Positions 33,723-41,329 of a stretch of 64,000 bases of DNA are shown piece after piece. The stretch is from B2-G16 sp964528085. Its GTDB lineage: Bacteria; Bipolaricaulota; Bipolaricaulia; UBA7950; UBA9294. Under the pieces are notes generated by a model. The model saw only the letters and a program-made list of their open reading frames with translations, was not told the origin of the DNA and did not search any database. Each line of letters opens with the position of its first letter. Position 1 is the first letter of the stretch. Location of the stretch: assembly GCA_964528085.1 (NCBI GenBank), contig CAZGRE010000001.1:16834-80833 (forward strand), read 5' to 3'. The translations under genes were made by a program, and so were the position numbers.

Positions 33723-33813
33723 CGGCCCGTATTGGGCCGAACCCGGACGATCCGATCGATCGTCCGCCTCGCCCGCCCGCTCGGTGATCGTCATATACCG
33801 CCAGCGGGCGGGC
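33723..33813 (-). promoter_or_regulatory. Three further hairpins in the transporter leader
   Basis: In transcript order on the minus strand: GCCCGCCCGCT/AGCGGGCGGGC (arms 33803-33813 and 33771-33781, 11 bp, with an inner CGGT/ACCG stem), CGGACGATC/GATCGTCCG (33758-33766 and 33744-33752), and CGGCCC/GGGCCG (33734-33739 and 33723-33728) followed by TTTAC. The last is 30 nt before the binding-protein start and could influence translation or act as a second terminator. No known riboswitch class is recognised. Confidence 0.45.
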
Positions 33814-33848
33814 TCTCCTTTCCTGCTCCTCTCACCCCCTTTCAAAGC

Positions 33849-33875
33849 AAAAGGACCGCGGAATTCCGCAGTCCT
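33849..33875 (-). terminator. Attenuator terminator in the aromatic transporter leader
   Basis: On the minus strand AGGACTGCGGAATTCCGCGG followed by TCCT folds into a near-perfect stem (33852-33875, one G-T pair), directly followed by TTTT (33849-33852). It lies 55 nt after the leader-peptide stop and about 155 nt before the structural gene, so termination here would silence the transporter. Confidence 0.75.
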
Positions 33876-33879
33876 CTCC

Positions 33880-33934
33880 CCTGATCCTCCCGCAACCTTC
33901 GCGCTATTTAGCAGCCCGTCGCGGAGGGATCAGG
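33880..33934 (-). promoter_or_regulatory. Alternative stem overlapping the leader-peptide stop codon
   Basis: Minus-strand segment CCTGATCCCTCCGCGA (33919-33934), which includes the leader stop codon, pairs with TTGCGGGAGGATCAGG (33880-33895): 8 uninterrupted pairs CCTGATCC/GGATCAGG, then further G-C pairs. In addition TTCCGC in the last leader codons can pair with GCGGAA in the terminator arm. A ribosome stalled on the aromatic codons or sitting at the stop would change which stems form. Confidence 0.6.
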
Positions 33935-34010
33935 CGGAAAACCAAAACCAATAGAAGCCGAAACCGCCGGAACTCTCTCTCATGCTCCTTGGGCTTCGCG
34001 CTTCGTTCAT
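33930..34010 (-). CDS. Aromatic-rich leader peptide (26 aa) for attenuation
   Basis: ATG at 34008-34010, TGA at 33930-33932. The peptide is MNEARSPRSMRESSGG followed by FGFYWFWFSA: four Phe, one Tyr and two Trp within residues 17-24, using TTC/TTT, TAT and TGG codons. It is comparable in layout to the pheA and trp leader peptides but mixes all three aromatics. The ATG is about 2 nt from the predicted transcript start, with GTGGGGTCAA between the -10 box and the ATG. A terminator and an alternative stem follow. Too short for ordinary ORF calling. Confidence 0.82.
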   Translation of the reverse strand: MNEARSPRSMRESSGGFGFYWFWFSA

Positions 34011-34018
34011 TTGACCCC

Positions 34019-34047
34019 ACTATATGGATCCTCCCGCCCCTTGTCAA
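34019..34047 (-). promoter_or_regulatory. Consensus promoter of the aromatic transporter leader
   Basis: Minus strand: -35 TTGACA (34042-34047), exactly 17 bp, -10 TATAGT (34019-34024). One of the best promoters in the window. Predicted start about 34012. The -35 box is 15 bp from the -35 box of the divergent hrcA promoter. Confidence 0.8.
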
Positions 34048-34062
34048 GGGGCAGCCCGCGGA

Positions 34063-34091
34063 TTGACACAGGGAGGGATCCGGTCTATTAT
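34063..34091 (+). promoter_or_regulatory. Promoter of the hrcA heat-shock operon
   Basis: -35 TTGACA (34063-34068), 17-bp spacer, -10 TATTAT (34086-34091). The -10 box overlaps the first base of the CIRCE element, the classical arrangement for HrcA repression. Confidence 0.8.
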
Positions 34092-34117
34092 TAGCAGACG
34101 GACATACTCAGTGCTAA
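34091..34117 (+). promoter_or_regulatory. CIRCE operator
   Basis: TTAGCAGAC (34091-34099), 9-bp spacer, CAGTGCTAA (34109-34117). This matches the CIRCE consensus TTAGCACTC-N9-GAGTGCTAA at 15 of 18 positions. It lies over the predicted transcript start of hrcA. HrcA, encoded next, should repress its own operon here and release on heat shock. Confidence 0.9.
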
Positions 34118-34128
34118 TTGGTGGTGTT

Positions 34129-35178
34129 ATGGAGGAGAAGGTTCTTCCGGATAGGCAGAGGCTGATTCTAAAGGAGATCGTCGATCGCTACATCCGGCTC
34201 CGTGAGCCGGTTTCGTCGCGGATGATCCTAGAGGACTACGGCCTCAAGGTCAGCTCGGCGACGGTCCGGAACGACATGAACGACCTCGAGGCGAGCGGAT
34301 ACATCGAGAAGCCGTACTCGTCATCGGGCCGGATCCCGACGAAGAAGGGGTATCGCTTCTTCGTCGACTGGCTCCTCGACCTCTCCGACCTGACGAAGGA
34401 GGAGCGTCTCGAGATCGTCGAGTCGTACGAGACGCGCTGCCTCGATGTGAGCGAGACGATCCACCGGACGGCCTTCCTCCTGGAGAACCTGACCGGTTAC
34501 GCGGCGTTCGTCATCCCTCCCCGGCTGGAGGAGACGCGGCTCGAGCGGGTCGTCCTCCTGAAGATGGCGGATAGGCTCGCGTTCCTCGTCATCGTGTCGG
34601 ACATCGGAGTCGTCGAGCACGGGCTCGTCCCGCTCGAGGACGAGCTCTCCGAGGAGGAGATCCGCAGGACGATGGAGACGATCAACCGGAGCCTCCGCGG
34701 TGCGAACCTCGAGGACGTCCGGGCGATGGCGACGAGCGAGGGGCCGGAGGGATGGTATGAGCGCCCGGTCAGGCAGGCGTTCCTCGTCCTCGGCCATCTC
34801 CTCGAACAGAGGAAGGAGCGGCGGGTGTACATCGAAGGCCTACTCAATCTGGCGAGCGAGCTGCAGGAGATGATCCCCGATGAGGCGATGGAGCGGTTCA
34901 CACAGCTCGGCCGGGCCGTGCGGGATCAGGCTGCGTTCGCAGAAGCTGTCTACGCTGGGCGGGAGGGCCGGGAGGGGATCGTCGTCAACATAGGAGACTT
35001 CCCGCTGAACGGGCTCGAGGAGTTCAGCGTCGTGAGCTGCGACTACCGGCCGCACACCGGGGTCCTCGGAGTGATCGCACCGCTCTGGATGGACTACAGC
35101 CGGGCGATGTCAGCGGCGAGCTACATCGCGAATCGCCTGGAGACGCTCCTTCTAAGATCACGCGTACGGGACGGATAA
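34129..35178 (+). CDS. hrcA: Heat-inducible transcription repressor HrcA
   Basis: This 349-residue repressor binds CIRCE. The N-terminal winged helix reads RQRLILKEIVDRYIRLREPV, then SSRMILEDYGLKVSSATVRNDM; the hallmark GYIEKPYSSSGRIPTKKGYRFFVD follows. The remainder is the GAF-like core and insertion, with LGVIAPLWMDYSRAMS near the end. ATG 34129 has GGTGG upstream; the longer frame from 34024 covers the promoter and CIRCE and is not used. First gene of hrcA-grpE-dnaK-dnaJ. Confidence 0.96.
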   Translation: MEEKVLPDRQRLILKEIVDRYIRLREPVSSRMILEDYGLKVSSATVRNDMNDLEASGYIEKPYSSSGRIPTKKGYRFFVDWLLDLSDLTKEERLEIVESYETRCLDVSETIHRTAFLLENLTGYAAFVIPPRLEETRLERVVLLKMADRLAFLVIVSDIGVVEHGLVPLEDELSEEEIRRTMETINRSLRGANLEDVRAMATSEGPEGWYERPVRQAFLVLGHLLEQRKERRVYIEGLLNLASELQEMIPDEAMERFTQLGRAVRDQAAFAEAVYAGREGREGIVVNIGDFPLNGLEEFSVVSCDYRPHTGVLGVIAPLWMDYSRAMSAASYIANRLETLLLRSRVRDG

Positions 35179-35187
35179 GGGGTGGCT

Positions 35188-35712
35188 ATGAACGAGAAAG
35201 ATAAGCTCAATCAGACAAAAGCCGAAGAGGCCAAGACCAAAGAGGTGAATGAGAAGGACGAGAAGATTCGGGATCTGGTCGACCGGCTGAAACGGCTGCA
35301 GGCCGAGTTCGAGAACTACAAGCGGAGGAGTACCCGTGAGATCGAATCGCTCGCTGAGCGTATCGCCGACCGAGCGATCCTCGATTTCCTCCCGCTCTAC
35401 GACAACCTGCAGCGGGCGTTCGCAAATTACGCCTCCGACAAGAACGTGGAAGGGTTCATAGCGGGGATGGAGCGGATCTTCGCCCAGTTCACCCAGATCC
35501 TCGAACAGAAAGGGGTGACGAAGATCGAGGCGGTGGGGAAGAAGTTCGATCCCGCCCTCCACGAGGCCCTTCTGAGCGTGGAGAGCGAAGAGGAAAAGGA
35601 TATGATTATCGAGGAATTTTCACCTGGATATATAAGAGACGGCCGGGTCCTCTGTCCGAGCAAGGTGACGGTGAGCAAGGGACCGGCCGAAGCTAAGGAG
35701 GGAGAAGGATGA
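35188..35712 (+). CDS. grpE: Nucleotide exchange factor GrpE
   Basis: A 174-residue cochaperone that releases ADP from DnaK. A long charged N-terminal helix (residues 1-50) leads into the GrpE core: RLKRLQAEFENYKRRSTREI, LPLYDNLQRAFA, GVTKIEAVGKKFDPALHEAL and the C-terminal beta part GYIRDGRVLCPSKVTVS. ATG 35188 is preferred over GTG 35182, which falls in the AAGGGG ribosome site. The stop overlaps the dnaK start (ATGA). Confidence 0.96.
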   Translation: MNEKDKLNQTKAEEAKTKEVNEKDEKIRDLVDRLKRLQAEFENYKRRSTREIESLAERIADRAILDFLPLYDNLQRAFANYASDKNVEGFIAGMERIFAQFTQILEQKGVTKIEAVGKKFDPALHEALLSVESEEEKDMIIEEFSPGYIRDGRVLCPSKVTVSKGPAEAKEGEG

Positions 35713-37553
35713 AAGAGAAGATCATTGGAATCGATCTCGGTACGACGAACTCCTGCGTAGCCATCCTGGAAGGGGGATCCCCCGAGGTGATAACGAACGC
35801 CGAGGGTGAGCGCGTCACCCCGTCGGTCGTCGCGTTCACCGAGGATGGGGAGCGGCTCGTCGGCCGGCTCGCCAAGCGGCAGGCGATCACCAACCCGAAG
35901 AACACGATCGCATCGATCAAGCGGAAGATGGGGACCGATCACCGGGTCAAGGTGACGGTGAACGGGAAGACGGAGGAGTACACGCCGGAGCAGATCTCGG
36001 CGATGATCCTCCAGAAGCTGAAGCGCGACGCCGAAGCCCACCTCGGCGGGAAGATAAAGAAGGCCGTGATTACGGTCCCGGCGTACTTCAACGACTCACA
36101 GCGCACCGCAACGAAGGACGCGGGAAGGATCGCCGGGCTTGAAGTGATGCGGATCATCAACGAGCCGACGGCGGCGGCTCTGGCGTACGGCCTCGACAAG
36201 GCACACGATCAGACGATCCTCGTCTACGACCTCGGCGGCGGGACGTTCGACGTCTCGATCCTCGAGATCGGGGACGGCGTATTCGACGTCCTGGCGACCG
36301 ACGGGGACACCCACCTCGGCGGGGACGACTTCGACCAGCGGATCATGGACTGGCTCGTCGAGGAGTTTCGCAAGGACACCGGGATCGACCTGACGAACGA
36401 CCCGTCAGCGATGCAGCGGCTGAAGGACGCGGCCGAGGCGGCGAAGAAGGAGCTCTCCAGCCGGATGGAGACGACGATCAACCTCCCGTACATCACCGCC
36501 GATGCCAGCGGGCCGAAGCACCTGGAGAAGAAGCTCTCCCGCGCGAAGTTCGAGGGGATGATCGACGATCTTTTGCAGAAGACGATAAACGTCGTCGAAT
36601 CGACCCTCCGCGCGGCGAACAAGACGGCTGACGACATCGATCAGGTCGTCCTCGTCGGCGGATCGACCCGTATCCCCAAGGTCCAGGAGCTGATCGCGAG
36701 CCGGATCCCGGGGAAGATAAACCGCGAGATCAACCCGGACGAGGTCGTCGCCTGCGGTGCCGCGATCCAAGGTGGTGTCCTCGCCGGGGAGATCGACGAG
36801 ATCGTCCTCCTCGACGTGACCCCCCTCACCCTGTCGATCGAGACCCTCGGAGGGGTGGCGACCCCGCTGATCGAGCGGAACACGACGATCCCGACCGAGA
36901 AGACGAAGACGTTCACCACCGCTGAGGACAATCAGCCGGCGGTCGAGATCCACGTCGTCCAGGGGGAGCGGAAGATGGCAGCGGACAACAAGTCGCTCGG
37001 GAAGTTCCAGCTGACCGGGATCCCACCGGCGCCGCGCGGGGTCCCGCAGATCGATGTGACGTTCAACATCGACGCCGACGGGATCCTCCACGTCACGGCC
37101 AAAGACAAGGCGACGGGGAAGAGCTCGTCGATCACGATAAAGGACTCCTCCCGCCTCGACGAGGCCGAGATCGAGCGGATGCGGAAGGAGGCCGAGGCGC
37201 ACGCCGAGGAGGATCGGAAGAAGGCCGAGCTCGCCGAGGTCCGGAACCAAGCGGACCAGTTGATCTACTCGGTGGAGAAGGCCCTCACCGACCTCGGAGA
37301 GAAGGTCGATCCGTCAAAGCGGGCGGAGATCGAGGATCAAATCCGGTCGCTCCGGGAGAAGCTCGATCAGAACGCGGACGCCGCCGATCTTCGCCGCGGG
37401 ATCGAAGGGTTGACGAAGGCGTCACAGGAGATCACTACCACGGTCTATAAGGAGGCGGCCGGGACCGCTGGAACCGGCGAAGGAGGGGCGTCGAGGGAGG
37501 ACGAGGGAGACGACGGCGAATACATCGACGCCGAATACGAGGACGAAAAGTAG
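35709..37553 (+). CDS. dnaK: Chaperone DnaK (Hsp70)
   Basis: A full-length Hsp70 of 614 residues. ATPase domain: IIGIDLGTTNSCVAI, ITVPAYFNDSQRTATKDAG, VYDLGGGTFDVSIL and VLVGGSTRIPKVQ. The substrate domain starts after the LLDVTPLTLSIET linker. The acidic C-terminus is EYIDAEYEDEK. It is third in the CIRCE-controlled operon, coupled to grpE. Confidence 0.97.
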   Translation: MKEKIIGIDLGTTNSCVAILEGGSPEVITNAEGERVTPSVVAFTEDGERLVGRLAKRQAITNPKNTIASIKRKMGTDHRVKVTVNGKTEEYTPEQISAMILQKLKRDAEAHLGGKIKKAVITVPAYFNDSQRTATKDAGRIAGLEVMRIINEPTAAALAYGLDKAHDQTILVYDLGGGTFDVSILEIGDGVFDVLATDGDTHLGGDDFDQRIMDWLVEEFRKDTGIDLTNDPSAMQRLKDAAEAAKKELSSRMETTINLPYITADASGPKHLEKKLSRAKFEGMIDDLLQKTINVVESTLRAANKTADDIDQVVLVGGSTRIPKVQELIASRIPGKINREINPDEVVACGAAIQGGVLAGEIDEIVLLDVTPLTLSIETLGGVATPLIERNTTIPTEKTKTFTTAEDNQPAVEIHVVQGERKMAADNKSLGKFQLTGIPPAPRGVPQIDVTFNIDADGILHVTAKDKATGKSSSITIKDSSRLDEAEIERMRKEAEAHAEEDRKKAELAEVRNQADQLIYSVEKALTDLGEKVDPSKRAEIEDQIRSLREKLDQNADAADLRRGIEGLTKASQEITTTVYKEAAGTAGTGEGGASREDEGDDGEYIDAEYEDEK

Positions 37554-37569
37554 GGTCTAAGGAGACGGC

Positions 37570-38667
37570 GTGGCCAAACGAGACTACTATGAGATCCTCG
37601 GTGTTTCGCGGGATGCGAGCGAAAGCGAGATCAAACGAGCCTACCGGAAGAAGGCAAAGGAGCTCCATCCCGACCGGAACCCTGAGAACCGGAAGAAGGC
37701 CGAGGAGGAGTTCAAGCGGGTGGCGGAGGCGTACGAGGTCCTCTCCGATCCGCATAAGCGCGCTCAGTACGACCGTTACGGCCACGCCGGCCCGGATCAG
37801 GGGTTCACCTTCGGGGATACCGACTTCAGGCGGGCGCGGGAGGCGTACCGCGAGTTCGGGTTCGGCGGGTTCGACGACCTGTTCGATCTCTTCTTCCGTC
37901 AGGGGTCACCCCGCACAGCGAGCCGGCAAAGGGCCCGCCACGGGGAGAACATCGAGTACAAGCTGAGAATCACGCTGGAGGACGCCGCCCATGGGACGCG
38001 GATGAAGGTGACCGTCCCCCGCCTCGTCCCGTGTCCGGCGTGCGGGGGGACGGGGATGAAGCCGGGGACGTCGAAGCGGACCTGCCCGACCTGCGGTGGA
38101 AGGGGGCAGATCGAATACCGCCAGCAGTCCCTCCTCGGGAGCTTCTTCAACGTCCGCACCTGCCCGGAGTGCGGGGGGACGGGCGAGGTGATCGCCGAGC
38201 CGTGTCATCACTGCCACGGGACCGGCCGGGTGAAGGAGAAGAGCAGGATATCGATCAACGTCCCGGCCGGCGTCGACACCGGCTCCCGACTCAGGTTGAA
38301 GGGGCAGGGGAACGCCGGGATCGAAGGGGGGGCGCCCGGGGACCTGTTCATCGTCATCGAGATCATCCCCCACCCGAAGTTCCGGCGCGCGGATCGTGAC
38401 ATCTATTCCAAGGTGAGGATCTCATACCCGCAGGCCGCCCTCGGGGCGAGGATCCGGGTCGAGACCTTGTGGGGGGAGGAGGAGCTGACGATCCCGGCGG
38501 GGACGCAGCCGGGGACCGCCTTCCGCCTGCGCGGGAAGGGGGTCCCAAACATCCACCGCGGCCAAGGGAGGGGGGATCACATCGTCGAGGTCACGGTCGA
38601 TGTCCCGACCAGGCTGACCCCTCGACAGCGGCGGGCACTGGAGGAATACGCACGCACGCTCGAATAG
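37570..38667 (+). CDS. dnaJ: Chaperone DnaJ (Hsp40)
   Basis: A type I DnaJ of 365 residues. The J domain has HPD (ELHPDRNPENRKKAEEEFKR). A Gly/Phe-rich stretch (FGFGGFDDLFDLFF) follows. Four zinc repeats are complete: CPACGGTG, CPTCGGRG, CPECGGTG and CHHCHGTG. The C-terminal substrate domains complete it. Start GTG 37570 behind AAGGAG. Last gene of the heat-shock operon, convergent with rdgB after 9 bp and no terminator hairpin that I can see. Confidence 0.96.
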   Translation: MAKRDYYEILGVSRDASESEIKRAYRKKAKELHPDRNPENRKKAEEEFKRVAEAYEVLSDPHKRAQYDRYGHAGPDQGFTFGDTDFRRAREAYREFGFGGFDDLFDLFFRQGSPRTASRQRARHGENIEYKLRITLEDAAHGTRMKVTVPRLVPCPACGGTGMKPGTSKRTCPTCGGRGQIEYRQQSLLGSFFNVRTCPECGGTGEVIAEPCHHCHGTGRVKEKSRISINVPAGVDTGSRLRLKGQGNAGIEGGAPGDLFIVIEIIPHPKFRRADRDIYSKVRISYPQAALGARIRVETLWGEEELTIPAGTQPGTAFRLRGKGVPNIHRGQGRGDHIVEVTVDVPTRLTPRQRRALEEYARTLE

Positions 38668-38676
38668 GGCGGCAGG

Positions 38677-39294
38677 TCAGCCTTGCGAGACAAGATCGCG
38701 GATGATCAGCCTCATCCGCCTGATTGCCCGCATCCGGTGGCTGATCCGGTTCTTCTCCTCGAGGGACAGCTCGGCTAACGTCCGTGAACCCCCTGCTGGG
38801 ATGAACAGAGGATCATATCCGAATCCACCCTCCCCCCGCGGGGCATCGGCGATCTCACCCGGAAGGACGCCGGTGGTGACGAAGACCTGCCGGTCAGGGA
38901 GGAGGAGGACGGCGACGGTGATGAACCGGGCCCGCCTGTCCATTACCCCCTCCAGCCTCTTCAACAGGAGGGAATTGTTCGCGGAGTAGTCGTGATCCCC
39001 CCCGGCGTAGCGCGCAGAGCGCACCCCCGGTTCCCCACCGAGGGAGAGGACCTCCAACCCGGCGTCCTCCGCCAGGACGGGGAGGCCCGTCTGCTCGAGG
39101 ATCGCCTCCGCCTTTAGGAGCGCGTTGTCGAGGAACGTCTCTTCGGTTTCCTCGACCTCGGAAAACGGGATCTCCTCAAACGTGAGGAGCTCTATCCCCG
39201 GGATTCCAGAGAGGAGACGTCTGAGCTCCCTGATCTTTCCCCTGTTCCGGGTGGCGAGAAGGAGCCGCTCAAGCGGAATCGTCTTCATCCCCAT
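38677..39294 (-). CDS. rdgB: dITP/XTP pyrophosphatase (RdgB/HAM1)
   Basis: A house-cleaning enzyme (205 residues) that hydrolyses dITP and XTP. It starts MGMKTIPLERLLLATRNRGK, the SxNxxK-type substrate site being ATRNRGKIREL. It continues with ETEETFLDNALLKAEAIL, VLAEDAGLEVLSLGGEPGVRSARYAG, GGFGYDPLF and the C-terminal ISHRMRAI. ATG 39294 has GGGGG at good spacing; the upstream extension to 39402 overlaps secG and is unlikely. It lies downstream of secG on the same strand. Confidence 0.94.
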   Translation of the reverse strand: MGMKTIPLERLLLATRNRGKIRELRRLLSGIPGIELLTFEEIPFSEVEETEETFLDNALLKAEAILEQTGLPVLAEDAGLEVLSLGGEPGVRSARYAGGDHDYSANNSLLLKRLEGVMDRRARFITVAVLLLPDRQVFVTTGVLPGEIADAPRGEGGFGYDPLFIPAGGSRTLAELSLEEKNRISHRMRAIRRMRLIIRDLVSQG

Positions 39295-39352
39295 TAACAA
39301 CCCCCATCGGAGGGATTCTCCGAAAGATGCGTCTCTTGAGGGAACCCTCGCC

Positions 39353-39580
39353 CTAGGGAAGGACGGAGAGGACGAAGCCGAGGACCATGAAGACAGTGGC
39401 AAGGGCGACGGTCAGCGTCCGCTTCGGATCCTTCGTCTCATCACGGCCGAAGACGGTGCTCGACATCCCCGAGCCGAACGCCCCGCCCAGACCGGAGTGC
39501 TCGCTCATCTGAAGGAGGATGATCCCCATCAAGGCGAAGCAATCGAGGAACAGGATAATCTCTAAAGCATGACGCAACAT
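39353..39580 (-). CDS. secG: Preprotein translocase subunit SecG
   Basis: A 75-residue membrane protein with two spans (about 5-24 and 55-74). The conserved loop is LGGAFGSGMSSTVFGRDET, with the GAFG motif of SecG. It is the small subunit of SecYEG. AAAGGG lies 10 bases upstream of the ATG. It diverges from pyrG and is followed by rdgB. Confidence 0.93.
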   Translation of the reverse strand: MLRHALEIILFLDCFALMGIILLQMSEHSGLGGAFGSGMSSTVFGRDETKDPKRTLTVALATVFMVLGFVLSVLP

Positions 39581-39630
39581 AATCTATCGACCCTTTCCAA
39601 TACCGAGATGCTCAACGTAAGAGGAATTCT

Positions 39631-39661
39631 AACGACGAACGGTGTGATCATCAACGTCGTT
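39631..39661. repeat. Inverted repeat upstream of pyrG
   Basis: AACGACG (39631-39637) and CGTCGTT (39655-39661) are exact inverted copies separated by 17 bp with TGATCA near the centre. It lies between secG and pyrG just before the pyrG -35 box and could be an operator. It may also be chance. Confidence 0.3.
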
Positions 39662-39667
39662 TTACCC

Positions 39668-39696
39668 TTGCCCTCATTTCATCCGTCACGTATTCT
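39668..39696 (+). promoter_or_regulatory. Promoter of pyrG
   Basis: -35 TTGCCC (39668-39673), 17-bp spacer, -10 TATTCT (39691-39696). The predicted start near 39703 gives a 25-nt leader with GGGG before the TTG start. I see no pyrG-type G-run attenuator. Confidence 0.55.
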
Positions 39697-39727
39697 GTTT
39701 AAAACCGGATAGTAAGCGGGGTACACC

Positions 39728-41329
39728 TTGCGCAAGTTCATCTTCGTCACCGGAGGGGTCCTCTCCGGGCTCGGAAAAGGGGTGGTGACCGCATCGATCG
39801 GCCTTTTACTTAAGTTGCAAGGGTACAAGGTCAGCCTGCAGAAGATCGACCCCTACGTCAATGTCGACGCAGGGACGATGAACCCGTATGAGCACGGGGA
39901 GGTCTTCGTCACCGAGGACGGTAAGGAAACGGACCTCGACATCGGCCGGTACGAGCGGTTCCTCGGCGAGTCCCTCTCCGCCTCAAACTACCTGACGACC
40001 GGCCAGGTGTATTGGAACGTGATCCAGAAGGAGCGCTCCGGCGCGTTCCTCGGGAAGACGGTCCAGGTCATCCCGCACATCACGGATGAGATAAAGCGGC
40101 TGATCCGCCTCCCCCTCGAGGAGAGCGGGGCCCAAATCGGGGTGATCGAGGTCGGGGGGACGGTCGGGGACATCGAGAGCCTCCCGTTCCTCGAGGCCCT
40201 CCGCCAGATGAAGGACGAACTACCGCGGGAGGACACCTTCTTCGTCCATGTCACCCTCCTCCCGCATCTTTCGGCCTCGGACGAGATCAAGACGAAGCCG
40301 ACACAGCACAGCGTGAAGGAACTCCGCGCCATCGGGATTCAGCCGGACGCGATCGTCGCCCGCACCGACGTCCCGCTCCCTCCCTCGGTGAAGCGGAAGA
40401 TCTCCCTGTTCTGCGACGTTCCGGAGGAGAACGTGATCGAGGATCCGGACATTAAGTTGATATACCGCGTTCCGCTCGTCCTCTACGAGGAGGGGCTCCT
40501 CGATTCTGTCACGCGCGGCCTCGGCCTCGAAGGCCACCCCCCCCAGCTCGACGGATGGAAGGAGGGGGTGAGGGCGGCTGAGGAGGGAACGGATCGGATC
40601 AGGGTCGGCGTCGTCGGTAAATACATCAGAATCAGGGATTCGTACATCAGCATCCGCGAGGCGTTCACCCATGCCGGGGCGGCCGAGAAGATCGGGATCG
40701 ATCTCGAATGGATCCCCTCGGAGGCGATCGCGACCGACGGGCCGGAGGCCCACTTAAACGGGATCGACGGCCTCCTCATCCCGGGCGGATTCGGGGACAG
40801 GGGGATAGAGGGGAAGGTGGAGGCGGTCAGGTTCGTGCGGGAGAACCGGATCCCGTTCTTCGGTATCTGCCTCGGGCTTCAGTGCGCAGCGATCGAGTTC
40901 GCCCGGAACGTCCTCGGAAGGGAGAATGCGAACAGCTCGGAGTTCGATCCGCAAACCCCCGACCCGGTGATCACCCTCCTCCCCGAACAGGAGGGGATCA
41001 CGAGGAAGGGGGGGACGATGCGCCTCGGGGCCTATCCGGCCGTCCTCCGCGCGGGGAGCATCATCCGCTCATGCTACGGGAAAGAGCAGATAAAGGAGCG
41101 CCATCGACATCGCTACGAATTCAACCCCGATTACGAGGGGCCCTTCGAAGCGGCGGGGATGAGGGTGAGTGGGAGATCCCCGGATGGGAGGCTCGTCGAA
41201 TCGATCGAGCTCGACGGTCATCCGTGGTTCGTCGGGGTCCAGTTTCATCCCGAGTTCACATCCCGCTTCATCTCCCCCCACCCCCTATTCCGGGGGTTCA
41301 TCCGCTCATGTCAAAAGCGAAGATCCTAA
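39728..41329 (+). CDS. pyrG: CTP synthase
   Basis: The enzyme (533 residues) aminates UTP to CTP using glutamine. Synthetase domain: FIFVTGGVLSGLGKGVVTAS (P-loop), KIDPYVNVDAGTMNPYEHGE, and VIEVGGTVGDIESLPFLEA. Glutaminase domain: LIPGGFGDRG, FFGICLGLQ with the catalytic Cys, and HPWFVGVQFHPEF. Start TTG 39728. It overlaps lptC by 22 bp, linking nucleotide synthesis and envelope genes in one unit. Confidence 0.96.
   Translation: MRKFIFVTGGVLSGLGKGVVTASIGLLLKLQGYKVSLQKIDPYVNVDAGTMNPYEHGEVFVTEDGKETDLDIGRYERFLGESLSASNYLTTGQVYWNVIQKERSGAFLGKTVQVIPHITDEIKRLIRLPLEESGAQIGVIEVGGTVGDIESLPFLEALRQMKDELPREDTFFVHVTLLPHLSASDEIKTKPTQHSVKELRAIGIQPDAIVARTDVPLPPSVKRKISLFCDVPEENVIEDPDIKLIYRVPLVLYEEGLLDSVTRGLGLEGHPPQLDGWKEGVRAAEEGTDRIRVGVVGKYIRIRDSYISIREAFTHAGAAEKIGIDLEWIPSEAIATDGPEAHLNGIDGLLIPGGFGDRGIEGKVEAVRFVRENRIPFFGICLGLQCAAIEFARNVLGRENANSSEFDPQTPDPVITLLPEQEGITRKGGTMRLGAYPAVLRAGSIIRSCYGKEQIKERHRHRYEFNPDYEGPFEAAGMRVSGRSPDGRLVESIELDGHPWFVGVQFHPEFTSRFISPHPLFRGFIRSCQKRRS

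Noticed and set aside
33694..34018. T-box riboswitch in the aromatic transporter leader
   Set aside because: The conserved T-box sequence (TGGGTGGTACCGCG-like) and Stem I features are not present. The aromatic leader ORF plus terminator explains the region better.
40708..41307. Long ORF start for the LptC-like gene
   Set aside because: This part is a shadow frame of pyrG with Arg/Gly-rich composition. The signal anchor begins at ATG 41308.
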